NCBI GenBank assembly: GCA_037176885.1
Contig: JAWWNJ010000038.1
Coordinates: 496,001 to 560,000, forward strand
Direction of reading: 5' to 3'
Origin: Favolaschia claudopus
Taxonomy: Eukaryota > Basidiomycota > Agaricomycetes > Agaricales > Mycenaceae
DNA length: 64,000 nucleotides
In this document: in pieces, positions 20,288-31,452 of the stretch
Layout: each line of letters starts with the position of its first letter
Numbering within the stretch: the stretch's first letter is position 1
Program-made: the position numbers and the translations under genes
Notes under the pieces: model-generated
Databases searched by the model: none
The model's input: only the letters and a program-made list of their open reading frames with translations
What the model was told of the DNA's origin: nothing

Positions 20288-21470
20288 CTATACAACATAT
20301 CCGCAATCCCTAAACCATCCTTCAATGTTCTCTGGGGTCATCGTCTCATGAGCAGCTTCCCACAAAGTTGCAATGGGGTCGCAACCATCACGCCCTTCCA
20401 TCGAGCTGAGAACATCGTCCCGGTTGCGTCGGATCCAGTATTTCATGCATGAAAACCCTTCTTCGCATGGATTGAAGTCGGGAGAATAGGGTGACAGGTA
20501 AATGAGTCGGCGGCCGCTGTAAATCAAATTCAGTTAGTTGGCAATCAATAGGATATATCCTACGCACCGTCCCTCGACCATCTCACGAATCCCATCAAAG
20601 TGATGAACACTTGCGTTGTCCATGACGAGAACGGAGTTGTCCTGCGGAAAGGGATTCATGCGGTCAAGGAGAATATCGAGATAGTTGCGGAACTCTACGG
20701 CGGTCCAGGATCGAGTCAACACATCGAAGTGAAGTATGCCATCGAGGCAAATTGCCGGAAGAACAGAATAACTATACATATCAGCAGGCACGTAGCGCTG
20801 GCAAGAGCAGAAATACATACCGGATGCCTCGGACAAAAAAATCATGCCGCCGCGCTCGCATTCCAATGGGGGCCCATGCCATCTGCCGCCGCGTTGTATG
20901 TCGATTGCAAGCTGCTTCGTCTAGGAAAACCAGTCTTCGAGGTGGGTGTTGTCCAACTTCACATTGAAACCCAAGCCGTTTGTTTTCCTCAGCTTCGAGT
21001 GCAGTTCGAGATATCTAAGGATATACTCATGTCAGCGGCACGAGACTCCCAGCAATTTTACTTACATGAACCCGAACATAACCCATTCGCAAAAGGGCGT
21101 CACGGATGGTGGTTTTAGCGACGTCGAGTCCCGTGGCTTCGTACAAACATTCCTGTAGCTCGAAAAGATAGATGTCGGGGGTTCTCGCAACAAGACCCTC
21201 AAGATACTTCTCAAAGGGTCAAATACGAAGGGTATTGAGAAGACCACAGACCGCGACATCAAAAGATGTAAGAATGCGGGGTCGTCCAAGCTGCAGAGGA
21301 ATTCGGACGTGATCCCCAGTGGTCCGCCATGTTCGGATGATGCGGTATATGGTTCGCTCGCTGATGTCGGTAGCTGCAGCAATGTCTGGGACAGACATAT
21401 GGGCCGACATTGTGGTGATGAGCTGTTTCTGCTCCTTAGGTATGTGGCGGCGGTTTCCTCGTCGTATCAT
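20288..21470 (-). CDS. Tc1-like DDE transposase, apparently intact, four introns (329 aa)
   Basis: Exons 21470-21252, 21209-21066, 21014-20821, 20771-20568 and 20516-20288 total 990 bp with all junctions in phase. Introns are 42, 51, 49 and 51 bp with GT..AG ends. The N-terminus has a helix-turn-helix (MSVPDIAAATDISERTIYRI) and a second HTH region. The DDE_3 catalytic residues are visible: D in VFLDEAACN, D in VLVMDNASVHHFD and E in PDFNPCEEGF. It would excise and reinsert a transposon at TA targets. I chose the ATG at 21470; another in-frame ATG at 21497 falls inside a flanking inverted repeat. It is the only undamaged DNA transposase in the window and so a candidate driver of the many TA-flanked small elements. 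Confidence 0.85.
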
Positions 21471-21487
21471 GGTGAGAGTGAGGAGAG

Positions 21488-22375
21488 TACTCGTCATCAC
21501 AGAAAGTAACCGGAAATTGTGCTATTTTGACGCGGTCACGTGTTTTTCTCACGGAACTTGTATCCTATATTGTAGTTTGGTATGTTCCATTTACCCCGTA
21601 TGAGTTTGAAGAAGATTGCCGTTGTATACGTTGACCAGGAGTCTGCACAAATTCGAGAGTGCCTCGGTTTGCAATAGTTTGACTGTGAATAATGCAGAGA
21701 ATATAACCAAATCCCTGTTTGAGACGCATGTAGGGTGATTGTGGTGTGATATGGTAGTTGTTCAGACTTAGGGGTACCCTGAGCAGCTTTTTGTATGACC
21801 TTCAACCTGTAATATTGGCAAGAAAAGGTGCATGCAAAGATCTTAGCCAGAATTGTTGAAATTGTGGTTTTGGTTCGAATGAAACTGTTGGAAGGTACAC
21901 GAATGACGCATAATACTAGTTCACCGTCTTATCTTGTAGTTACAGACAGTTTGGAAGCAACTGCCCTTCAAAATATGACTTTCAGCTGTGAAAATGTTGC
22001 AGCACGCAAATCTGTTTATGTTTGTTGTGTGCCCTCGGACAAAACTTGCCTAGACTTTGCATTTGCACTTATCTTTCCGGTCCAATTCTTGTGCTGTGGA
22101 ATCATTCCATACATATCTACTACCCAAGAGTATCAAACTCATAACTATGTGCCAAAATCATTGTCCAATGCTGCGCTTTTGTCGAATTGCGCAAAATCAC
22201 AAGTGTCAAAGTTATTCTTAGTCTACGAGCTGTACTGAATCTTCCTGGCTGAGATGACCAGTGCATGAGATGTCAGTAGATGCCAAACATTATGTTCATA
22301 AAAAATTCACCACAAAAAACTACAAATTTGGCCCAAACCGATCAAATTTCCGGTTACTTTCTGTGATGACGAGTA
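21488..22375. mobile_element. 888-bp unit with perfect 30-bp TIRs abutting the transposase start
   Basis: TACTCGTCATCACAGAAAGT plus ten more bases at 21488-21517 is the exact reverse complement of 22346-22375. The unit begins 18 bp upstream of the transposase ATG. It holds a forward 136-codon frame at 21828-22238 with no recognised domain. It may be a nonautonomous element inserted at TA, or the native 5' region of the Tc1-like element with a duplicated terminus. Confidence 0.65.
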
Positions 22376-22532
22376 TACTGTATTTGGCGGGGAACGCTCG
22401 TCGTCATGATGGAGCTGAGCTGTAGCTAAAAATAATTATATGACAGGTCTGCCGGGAGTTGCCGAACTCAGCTAAAAAATCGAAACTGTCTATCGTTTCC
22501 AAAATAGCTGTCATACCGGTTCTGTCACTCAT

Positions 22533-22918
22533 TGAATTTGCGCTTGACAGGTCCCACCCTTAAGCAAGCTGCCGAAGCATGCCGAGATGACTATCCTGTG
22601 GCTGTGCTGGCCAAATTTTCCTCCGAAATTTTTGAAAAGTGTCCCATTTGGTGAGAAAACCACATAGAAACACTCAGAAAAAAAGTGGTCTGAATTTTTT
22701 TGTGGGTCATATAGCAAGAGACCAAGGGACATTTTGGCAACTCTGCCCAATAGGAACCCTTCATTGAACCTCTATCTAAGACTTGTATTGGGCAAAATTC
22801 CCAATCTGGACCTTAGCATCGTGCTAAGTATAAGCCCTCGACGTCAAGCGTGACAATGTCACAGTGTGATGCTGACATAAGGGACCAAGGGTGCGGGGAT
22901 CCCACGCTCTCTATCTTA
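22533..22918 (+). repeat. One-ended copy of the TIR element found at 49827-50433
   Basis: Matches the reverse complement of 49827-50210 along most of its length, including GGTGCGGGGATCCCACGCTC near its right end. The opposite terminal repeat is missing, so the copy is truncated or diverged. Confidence 0.75.
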
Positions 22919-23519
22919 ACTATCGCGTCGGCGCGCCTTGACGCGCTACTCCTTGCGCTACTTTGTCTTCAAGCCCTAAGCCTCTCAGACTCCTCACATG
23001 CATTCTTAGTACAAGTAACATCAGATGCCCTCCGTTGCTGACCACCTCGTATCGTTGCATCAATTCTATAGTATACTATTGTTGTGTCATTACGGACCAC
23101 AATCATAAAAATATACAGTTTCAACGCTTTGACCTAGATCAAGTTTTCGTCGAGAACGAATGGCTTGAGATTGAGCTTACACTGTCGGGCTTTCTCTTAT
23201 GTGTTGATTATGTTGTTTGAGAGCTTATTTAGCTCAAAAAACTAAACGGACTTGGCTTATCAAAAGCTACACAAGATTTTTTTCAGCTTTCCCTGTTTTC
23301 TACGCTTTCCCTCCTCAGCATACACGAAAAAAGCTCGACTGGAAGTTGTCCTGATGCTCGAGTCGCGCGACAATATCTCTGAGTCCGTTTCGGCAGGTTT
23401 CGGCTCGCGCGGAAGACGACCATCACCGGCAGGTTTCGGCTCGCGCGGAAGACGACCATCACGGAGATTAGCGAGTCACGTGCCCGCGACAGTGTTGGGT
23501 CAATAGTGTTTACTGGTAA
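22919..23519. other. Intergenic; two tandem 36-bp units near the end
   Basis: No gene recognised. At 23392-23463 a 36-bp unit containing GGTTTCGGCTCGCGCGGAAG occurs twice, in frame with a short forward ORF. Confidence 0.5.
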
Positions 23520-24729
23520 TTACAAGCTTTAGCTTCCTGCCTCCGGCACGGCCGACTCGCTGCGCTCGCCGGCCTCCCTCCGTTCGGTCACACAGCTTGT
23601 TATGGCTGGCCGCCCCAAACCCCGCTGCGCTCGCTCCGCTCGCGACGTCTAGTACGATCTCAACATCTCGACATTGACCCCGTGATTCTCTGTCAAAAGT
23701 CACGCGACTGATGGCCTGGCCCTCTTTTCAAGTACAAGCTTAAGCACCCCGCCTTCGGCGGGGCCGGCTCGCTGCGCTCGCGTCCCTCCCTACGGCTGGT
23801 GCACAGCTTGTCGGGGCTCCGCCCCAAACCCCGCGGGTTTTTTTCTTGCTGGATTGCGTGCCCTCGGCGCCGCACTACCGCTCGCTGCACTCGCGGTGCG
23901 CGGCGCCGTCGGGAAGGTTCGTGGGAACCGGGAGCAACATCTCGACAGCCGGCAGCGACATCTCGACATGGTCCCGTGGTTTCGTGTCAAAGTCACGTTA
24001 CTTTTCACGTGTCCTGATCCTTGTGTTTTCATGTAGAGGATAGACAAGCTTAAGCACCCCGCCTTCGGCAGGGCCGGCTCGCTGCGCTCGCGTCCCTACC
24101 TACGGGGGGTACACAGCTTGTCGGGGCTCCGCCCCAAACCCCGCCTGTTTTTTTTTGCTGGATTCCGTGCCCGCGGCGCCGCACTGCCGCTCGCTGCACT
24201 CGCCGGCGCGCGGCGCCGGGGAAAGCGTGTGAAAAGTCACCTGCTTTTTCACGTGAATTATCACGGGACCTGCGGTCCCGTAGTGTCTTTTATTACAAGC
24301 TTAAGCACCCCGCCTTCGGCAGGGCCGGCTCGCTGCGCTCGCGTCCCTACCTACGGCTTGTGCACAGCTTGTCGGGGCTCCGCCCCAAGCCCCGCGTGTT
24401 TTTTTTGCTGAATTCTGTGCCCACGGCGGGGGACCCCGTGATTTTCTGTCAAAAGTCACGTTACTAACGTCACCTTGTGTTTTCATGTATTTATTATAGA
24501 TAGGACAAGCTTTAGCTCCCTGCCTCCGGTACGGCCGACTCGCTGCGCTCGCCGGCCTCCCTCCGTTCGGTCACACAGCTTGTTGGGGCTGGCCGAGCCC
24601 CAAACCCCGCTCCGTTCGCGACGTCTCGTGTGGTCCCGTCAAGGTCCCGTGGTTTGGTGTCAAAGTCACATGAAAAAGCATGTGATCCATCAATTCTGAT
24701 GGCCCGGTGCTGTTTTCAAGTTTAGGATG
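23520..24729. repeat. Tandem array of GC-rich repeat units
   Basis: Five related units start with ACAAGCTT at about 23522, 23736, 24040, 24296 and 24505. Each has a GCCTCCGG/GCCTTCGG block, GCTCGCTGCGCTCGC, a CACAGCTTGT, GGGGCT..GCCCCAAACCCCGC, then an AT-richer tail with TCAAAAGTCACG or TCACGTG. Units fall in two subtypes (AGCTCCCTGCC and AGCACCCCGCC). A lone inverted unit is at 1144-1360. No coding content; the family is not one I recognise. Confidence 0.8.
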
Positions 24730-26393
24730 AGACACTATACCGCCCATATAATTCAACCACCTTCATCGCAAAATTCCCCAATTTCTTCTCCCGTATAAGA
24801 AATCGTGGCTGAATTAGTCATAAGTATGCATGCTGATAATAGAGTCTAGACTCTATTCGAAGTCGCCCCAAGCGATGCCATTGTGTGGAGCTCGCCGTAA
24901 CCGCTTGCATAATCCCTCTTTCGAGCCTCGGCTGTGGGCAACCCGCGCCAGGAAGCCCTGGAGGGTGTTGGGGATGTGTATTTGGCGACCCGCCCTCAAT
25001 CAGCTCTCCCGAAACGACGCACAACGCATGTTATGCTCGAAGGAATGCTTGTACGGTTAGTAACGGCATGCCCCCCACTCCGCTTACGGCCCTCGAACTC
25101 TTGAAATTTGTCTTTTAGAATTTGAAATTTGAAAACCACTTCGAATAGACTCTAATGTACGTTTGGCAAAAAGACGCTTTTTTTTTTTTTACTTTTTTTT
25201 TGAGTATATACAAGGAACGAGAACGAAAACCACTATATATAGAACAGCCGAGAGATGGCCGCAGCTGCCCGTCGGCAGAGAACGAGAAACGAGAATGAAG
25301 GTTCGGCACGGAACATCGCAAGCGGCCGGCGATGCATGCCATCACGCCAAGTGTCACGTTCACGTACACTCTCTTACCGACCGGCAGCGGGCGGCACCCT
25401 GGAGCCAACCGCAGCTAAATCAGCAGCCCTACTCGAGGTTGCAATCACGCCGACACGCGGAGGCTCTTTTCGACCGCCTTTTCGGTTTTTCAGGGTCAGA
25501 CCTACAAGATGCACCGGCCTCATTAAGTATGCTTTTTTCCCCTTTCTTTATGCTCCAAGCTATTTATTACTTACTTACCTACCTGGCCCCCCCATACTTG
25601 TCTACCTGATTTACCGGCGAGTCCACAACGTAGATCACAACCGCAGATTGGATACTTTAGACTACGACGCCGAACCCCAACGTCGAGGGTATTTCTTCGT
25701 ACTTACCACATCGCTACCCTTACCACCTTTGTGTACCTTGGTACACCAGCTTTAGTGTAGCTTGTGCCGTTAACCGATCATCTCTCTCTCTCTCTCTCTT
25801 GACTCTGTTCCGCGACCATCCTGGCGCGAGATTCTCTGTTTGCTGCGCTGCAGCTGCGATCATACCTCTCAAATACCCTTCCTGGAAATACTGCCAGTGG
25901 AGCGCTTTCAATCGCACTCATAGTCATCTCAACCAAGATCACTGTATTTTCAGACCACGAAATTTCTACCTTGTAGCCGGCATATCTGTGCAGCATATGC
26001 ATAAATTGTAAATAAGCGCGGCAGGAATTGTTTCAGCCAAGTTTCCGCACGGAGAGGTATGTAAGGAGTAAGAGGACCCCGAGCTCGAGAATCTGTATAT
26101 AAAGGCTATGAAAATATATGATTTTTCAAGGACTTCGTCCGCTATTCATGGTCAAACTGGGCTTGTCCTGAGCTCTGGGGGAGTCTCCTACGGCGTGCAA
26201 GAAGCTTCCACCATCCTCTACAACACGTCCGGCTGCACGCAACACTCTCCTTCTTCGCTTTTTTCTCAATCCCTCCTTGGCTTCTGTCTCATTTTCTCTC
26301 AACCGGCAATGCTCTTGACCTCACCTACTACTTGGTATACTTCTCGGCCATCTACAATATTATAATCGCTGTCTTAGGTCGGTTTTTTTGTTA
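24730..26393. other. Intergenic stretch with dispersed repeat and microsatellite
   Basis: Positions 25200-25380 repeat the left part of the element at 18905, preceded by a long T run (25179-25200). A (TC)n run lies at 25778-25799. ORFs here (for example 25163-25609) are driven by repeat sequence and carry no recognised domain. Confidence 0.4.
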
Positions 26394-27174
26394 CACTGTG
26401 GTTGCAGAACCCCCTGAATTTCCCATAGTCGGTTCACAAGGTTTTAATGGGAAATTCACTAGAAAACTCTGTCAATTCCACTACGAAGTTGTGAATTTCA
26501 CGGACATATTTTCACTGGGTCCAACTATGTGAATGGGACATTCCACGGTGTTTATTCACATGGTTTTGGAATGATATCCACCACATATTCTGATGACAAC
26601 TCTTTCACGGTGTTGGATTCCCTTCCAATATTCCGGGAATCCACTTGAAAAGTAGGTGAAAACACAGTGCAAATGCGTGAAAAATCTACTACTTATTTCT
26701 CGCTTTGACTGGTGTCAACATACAAGTCTTAGGTCCTTTCGGTTTGTACTGAGGTACTTATTGAATATGTTGAATATGTTACTACAAGTCTTCACCGACA
26801 ACTACTAAGCTACGTGACTTGAACTACCTAAATTGACTATGTTACTGTATAAAGACACAACCAGTACTGGTGACCAGAACCATGTACCGTGTTCCGGGCA
26901 ACTTGAACTCCATGAATTTCATGAGGTTCACACGTGAATTTTAAAGAGCCGCTAGGAAGCCAGGAATGTATTTTTTGAGCAGTTTTCACACATAGAGTAT
27001 GCATTCATTCGATTTTCAAGTGAAATTCACGTAGTTCATAATGGCCTAATATATTTGTGTGAATCAGCTACGTGAAGTTACAACCCCATGAATCTGAATT
27101 CACTAGATAATCCTGTGAATTGTGGAATTCATAGTCCGGCTATGGGAAATTCAGGGGGTTCTGCAACCACAGTG
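26394..27174. mobile_element. 781-bp TIR element (CACTGTGG family)
   Basis: Perfect terminal inverted repeats of about 35 bp begin CACTGTGGTTGCAGAACC and include GAATTTCCCATAG. The interior is rich in GAAATTCAC and GTGAATT motifs in both orientations. No coding capacity. A second, split copy follows at 27314-27877 and 32586-32892. Confidence 0.85.
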
Positions 27175-27313
27175 GTTAATAATGCGCACCGGACAGCCTC
27201 ATATTTGTTTCAAGGACAATTTCTAATCCCAGCAAACATCAACATGCGGTCCTTGTTCAACCTCGAGCGGCTCGTTTACGGCCGTAGCCACCCCTCGAAT
27301 ATGAGAATAGACT

Positions 27314-27877
27314 AACCCCCTGACTTTCCCATAGTTAGTTCACAAGGTTTCAATGGGAAATTCACCGGAAAACTCTGTGAATTCCACTATGGAGTTGTGA
27401 ATTTCACGGAGATATTTTCACTGGGTCCAACTATGTGAGTGGGACATTCCATGGTGTTAATTCACATGGTTTGGGAATGATATCCACCTCATATTCCAAT
27501 GAAAACTCTTTCACTGTGTTGGATTCCCTTCCAATACTCCGGGAAGTCACTTGAAAAATACGTGAAAACACAGTGGAAACTGCATGAAAAATCTACTACG
27601 TACCCCTCGCTTTGACCAGTGTCAACATACAAGTATTAGTCTTATCTCTTTTGTACGGAAGTACTTACCGAACAAGTACAACAAGTCTTTACTAACGATT
27701 ACTAAGTTACAGTACTCAAAGTACTGTACAAATAGTTGATCACGCGTCACGCCGCACTAGGACCTCCGTCGAAATGTCGAATTGGTTCAGGTGCGTCACG
27801 CGTCACCCCCCATGTCGATTTGAACGTAATTGTACAGTATGTAAATTGACTATATTACTGTATTAGGAACACAACCA
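27314..27877 (+). mobile_element. Left half of a split CACTGTGG-family element
   Basis: Aligns with 26406-26880 of the intact copy, beginning at CCCCCTGA and ending at ACACAACCA. The first about 12 bp of the TIR are missing. It contains the 118-bp TIR element 27722-27839. The right half resumes at 32586. Confidence 0.8.
27722..27839. mobile_element. 118-bp TIR element of the TACTGTA type
   Basis: Ends are TACTGTACAA and TTGTACAGTA with TA. The interior is dominated by an inverted pair around GCGTCACGCGTCAC. It is inserted in the left half of the split element; removing it restores similarity to the intact copy. Confidence 0.75.
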
Positions 27878-28037
27878 TGTCGCAAATTTATTTATTTTGT
27901 TATCGGATTCGTGCCCGACCACCCGACCATCCCCGATAATACCCCGACAGGGCCCGACCGGGATGCTATCGGGGTGCGGTCAGGTAACATAAGCCCACCC
28001 GCCACAAAGTGGTCGACAAAGCAACGGTTAAGATTTT

Positions 28038-28419
28038 TACAGCCGTTTTGGAAACAATATACGGGTTTTGATCGAGTGGTGCTCCTTCGTTTGTGCTTAC
28101 GTTTGTTGACGATTCTGTCATCGGCAAAGCCGGGAGCACCACTTTGTGGGGCGCTGCCGTACCACATCAAGTGCCGCTGGTCCCTTGTTGCGGCCCTTGC
28201 TCGCAAGTCATGGCCGTGTCGAGCTTTGGGCAAATAGCAGCTGAGTCTTAATCCTAAGTTCTGTTAAGCTCCTGTTTTTTCTTGGTGTTCTCTGGGTGGC
28301 GGAAGCAAAACTCAAATTCGGCCGAAGTGGAGCTGGTGATGGGAAGCACAACAAAGGTAAGCACAAACGAGTGAGCACCAGATGATCAAAACCCGTATAT
28401 TGTTTCCAAAACGGCTGTA
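28038..28419. mobile_element. 382-bp TIR element (TACAGCCG family), copy 1
   Basis: TA-bounded inverted ends of at least 37 bp: TACAGCCGTTTTGGAAACAA through CGGGTTTTGATC. It sits at the 3' end of the transposase remnant. Positions 28145-28200 share about 50 bp with 36665-36715. Sister copy at 34298-34680. Confidence 0.85.
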
Positions 28420-29380
28420 ATTGCATACATGGCCTATAGCATTGAGCACGCGTAAAAACATATCACCGTCGACTACATCCACAAGATAATGAAAGTTGCG
28501 ACGCGAGTTTGATGGTCCCTGAGCATGAGCCAACAATGCACCTCGGATGACAAAGTCCATGAGGAGGAAAGTCAAGTCTACCTCCTCCTCGAACACAACA
28601 CAGCCGTCCCACGAAGTTTTCGGCCGCCACTTGTTGGGCTTCATATTTTGCACAACAGCAAGATCCACAACACGACCTGAGGGCAGCTGGCAGCGAACGA
28701 GGGATCGCAATCGAGCACATGCGACGCCCGGTTGATCAGAGTTGAAAAGGACACAATCGTACCGAGGCCCAGAATTGTACCAGTTACTGTTGCAGCGCAA
28801 AATATCCTCAGCAGCTTTCGTGTTGCCCTTATTTGTCTGGCCATAGTGTTGTTTGACTTCTTGGTGTATTCCTTCCCCCGTTCGAGTGGTACCGTTGCGC
28901 AGCACACCCTTCAAACGAACATCATCGAGGGCGTGTATAAGATAGTGTTGTTTCGGAAACTTGAAGTTCTTGTCGTAGTCCTCGGAAACGCGCTTGAGAT
29001 AGAACTAGTCAGCAACTCGAGCTTAAAGAAAAATGGTGGCTGTACCTTGCACCATTTTTCGTAGTCTTCTATGCATTGTTGAACAACAAGCTGTCGACTC
29101 GTCGTCATCACGCGTAAGCCAAGCAACATTCGACACTTCAACAGAGCTCGGATGCACGGTATCAGCGTCGATTTCGGGGGGAGAATCTCGCAGAGAATAT
29201 AAACAATACACTAAGAAGAAAGGGTTTCTCAGCATCTTCTTGAATTTCGTAGACAAACCATTGCCCAAACAAAACTCTGACCTTGAGAATATCGAGATGA
29301 GTCTGGCCGTCGGTGAAATCTTTCGTAGCCAAGTCGTTGATATGTTTGAGATTTCGCCAGCGAGAGAATTTTGCCAGTGA
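28420..29380 (-). pseudogene. Plavaka-like (CACTA superfamily) transposase C-terminal remnant
   Basis: Minus-strand exonic pieces read in order: DLATKDFTDGQTHLDILK (about 29290-29370), QQCIEDYEKWCK (about 29045-29090), FPKQHYLIHALDDVRLKGVL and EGIHQEVKQHY (about 28850-29005), then PRYDCVLFNS, CQLPSGRVVDLAVVQNMKP and DVVDGDMFLRVLN (28440-28770). The H..DD..KG..RN..E..H pattern and the RYDCVxFN..DGDMFLR tail are what I know from basidiomycete Plavaka-type transposases. Introns of the usual size separate the pieces. The DDE core upstream is missing; the 5' side runs into an oppositely oriented gene and the 3' end is capped by a TIR insertion. Confidence 0.6.
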
Positions 29381-30485
29381 TGACTCAAGGGTTGTGGTTT
29401 GTGCAATCGCCAAAGAAAGTGTTGGGTGCCGTCGAGAACGCGTCCTATAACGAAAAGAATCGTTTCGGCAACATGCGTACAAAGGTGCAGGGTGAATTGC
29501 GCGCTGTCCTCGAGGTTCTTCCAGAAGAGCTGCATGGAGATGTTGGCAAATCGTGGCTGGTGCATACGGTACGCGCCAAGATAAAATCTCCGCAAAAAAA
29601 CTGACAAGTCGTTTCAGTTCAACAAGGCGATGGATAGACAGCGGTCAAATACCTCCAGTCGTCTTCGCAACGATATTGGAGCTGTCTTCGTTGCCCATCT
29701 ACACCCCCGCGTTGGCGATGCTTTGGACATTCAAGATATGGCGCTCCGTGCTGGGTACGCCGACCTCATTGGCGGGAGAAAGGACGACTCCGGCAAAATG
29801 ACATTTCATCCATTTGATGCACCCGCCCTGCATAGCGACGGCGCGGACCGCCTCAACGTCGAAACATTCCTGAAAAACAAGCTTGTCATGCATGTATGTA
29901 TCACGAACTTGTGGCGCGAGTTGTGAAACTTACATTCGCAGGTCGCTGCCGCTGTCATTTATGGGAAGAAAAAACCTATCAAGATAGCGACCAACAAGCC
30001 ATGCGTTTCCGGGCCCCGTTGCATGCAACAGATGCACAATATCTCGAACTCCACACCAGGCTTTGTTGCCTGCGCAGGTGCTCTTGTGAGTTCGAATACT
30101 TTGACAGCCGAGCTTTCACTTACTTCTATGCGAGACGCTTTGGGCCCTGTCGATGGACGTCGAGCTCAAGAAGAAAGGTCAGCAAACAGGAATTAATTGG
30201 TACTCATGCTACGAGTCTTACCTGCGTTACCTTCTCGAAGGGCTTCGCAATCGCTCCAAGCCCGTTCTCGCACTTTTCAGAGAGTGGGACGCGGAGATTT
30301 TCCCGGACAGTGAAATGAGTCTTGGGGATGTCAGAGTCACGAATGGCGCTGCCGGTGGTGACGAGCTGGATGCTGCGCTGGATGCGATCAGAAATGCCGA
30401 GGTCGAGGAGGAGGAGGACGTTGACATGGACAATGCGGGGGATGGCGAGACCGGCGACGGCGAGGAGAGTGGTGATGACCAGTAA
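29380..30485 (+). CDS. DUF6698-like basidiomycete protein, spliced, apparently intact
   Basis: Exons about 29380-29568, 29618-29893, 29942-30085 and 30135-30485 join in phase, with introns of 49, 48 and 49 bp. Visible features: N-terminal segment ending GDVGKSWLVHT; a middle region with YADLIGGRKDD and LNVETFLKNKLVMH; a TPGFVACAGAL turn; TLWALSMDVELKKKGQQTGI; a C-terminal block SYLRYLLEGL then ALFREWDAEIFPDSEMSLG; and an acidic tail (EEEEDVDMDNAGDGE). A paralogue at 49295-55965 has the same blocks and the same splice points before FNKAM/FMDGL and after GAL/AVL. The family name is from memory and tentative; function unknown. It lies inside a TIR transposon as a passenger. The first ATG is uncertain: the frame is open upstream of 29380. 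Confidence 0.65.
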
Positions 30486-31079
30486 ATCACTCGAGGAATG
30501 CAATTGGAACAAAAAGAATATATTGTTTTGTATGAAAAAAACCCCGATTTTAGCCATTACATCTCCTCGTTAAAACCTTTCGCTTCGTTGGGGATGGTGA
30601 GGCGATGTTCTCCTTGCCCGAGATGTAAAGCTGGGGGGATTTGGTGCCATAGATTGCAGACCGCACAGATTCTTCGAGCTCCCGACTATTTGCATCCCGT
30701 TCCGGAGTGGGGAGACGCAAGGAGCTTTGATGGATGAGGGGCGAGTCGATGCGACCGAGTGGGCTGTCGTTCCCAACACATGCGTCGTGATGGACGCGGA
30801 ATCGCTTGGGCGGAGGAGTACTCGGTGGACTGGCAGTTGCACGCCGAGTCACGGATAGTCTGGGCGCGGCTGCCGACGGGATGTAATGGATGAATTGAAT
30901 TAATGGAAAGTCCTGTTACGCACCGGGCATACCGCGAATCTCGTCCCGCATGAGCTTCAACTCGCATTCCAGTTGCTTCACCGTGTCCTCCAGCACCAAA
31001 ATCCGGCCGGATACGTCTTCATTTGTCGACGAGGAGACATTGGGAATCGAGGCAAGGGCTTCGCGTTGGCGGCGAGCCT

Positions 31080-31452
31080 TACAGTTGCGGCAAAATCAAT
31101 TTACTTACCAAATAAGGAAATTTTCATCAAATCCGCTCTACCACACAACAAAACCACCACAAGCACGTTGAAATAGCACCAAGCGCCTGTACTCCCGGAT
31201 TTGAGCCGGTCTACGCCCAAAAAACAACCGGATTCGTCATGTTTCTCACTGTTTTTGGCTGCACTTTATGAGACAAAGTTGCTGGTTATCCCGGCGAAAC
31301 CAATACAAAGACGCCAGTTTTTTTACATCAGGAATACAGACTAGCAGTTCTTAGTATTCTTATTAACTTACCGCTCGAAAAAAACGAGCAAAAGGAGCGA
31401 ATTGACGAGAATTTCCTTATTTAGTAAGTAAATTGATTTTGCCGCAACTGTA
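31080..31452. mobile_element. 373-bp TIR element (TACAGTTG family)
   Basis: TA-bounded inverted ends of about 43 bp start TACAGTTGCGGCAAAATCAA. It shares the TA at 31451-31452 with the neighbouring element, so one inserted at the target duplication of the other. Confidence 0.85.

Larger units (their letters stand above)
20188..22382 (-). mobile_element. Probable Tc1/mariner-like transposon (boundaries tentative)
   Basis: The region contains the intact transposase gene at 20288-21470. Candidate ends are TACAGTAC at 20188 and its near complement TACTGTA at 22376-22382, both with TA. The terminal match is short, about 8-10 bp, so these borders are inference. The 888-bp TIR unit at 21488-22375 lies inside and complicates the picture. 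Confidence 0.45.

Noticed and set aside
20777..20820. 23-bp intron in the Tc1-like transposase
   Set aside because: Too short; the 49-bp intron 20772-20820 gives a better protein join (VRGIRYSVLPAI) in frame.
23799..24411. Several short Cys/Arg/Gly-rich frames in the GC-rich array
   Set aside because: High GC palindromic sequence opens all frames; not genes.
25163..25755. Two overlapping forward frames of 148 and 166 codons
   Set aside because: They cover a dispersed repeat and have no recognisable domain; two frames open over the same bases argues against both.
29023..29607. 194-codon minus-strand frame opposite the DUF6698-like gene
   Set aside because: Its upper part is antisense to the plus-strand exon whose homology and splice sites are supported by the paralogue; only the lower, transposase-like pieces were kept.
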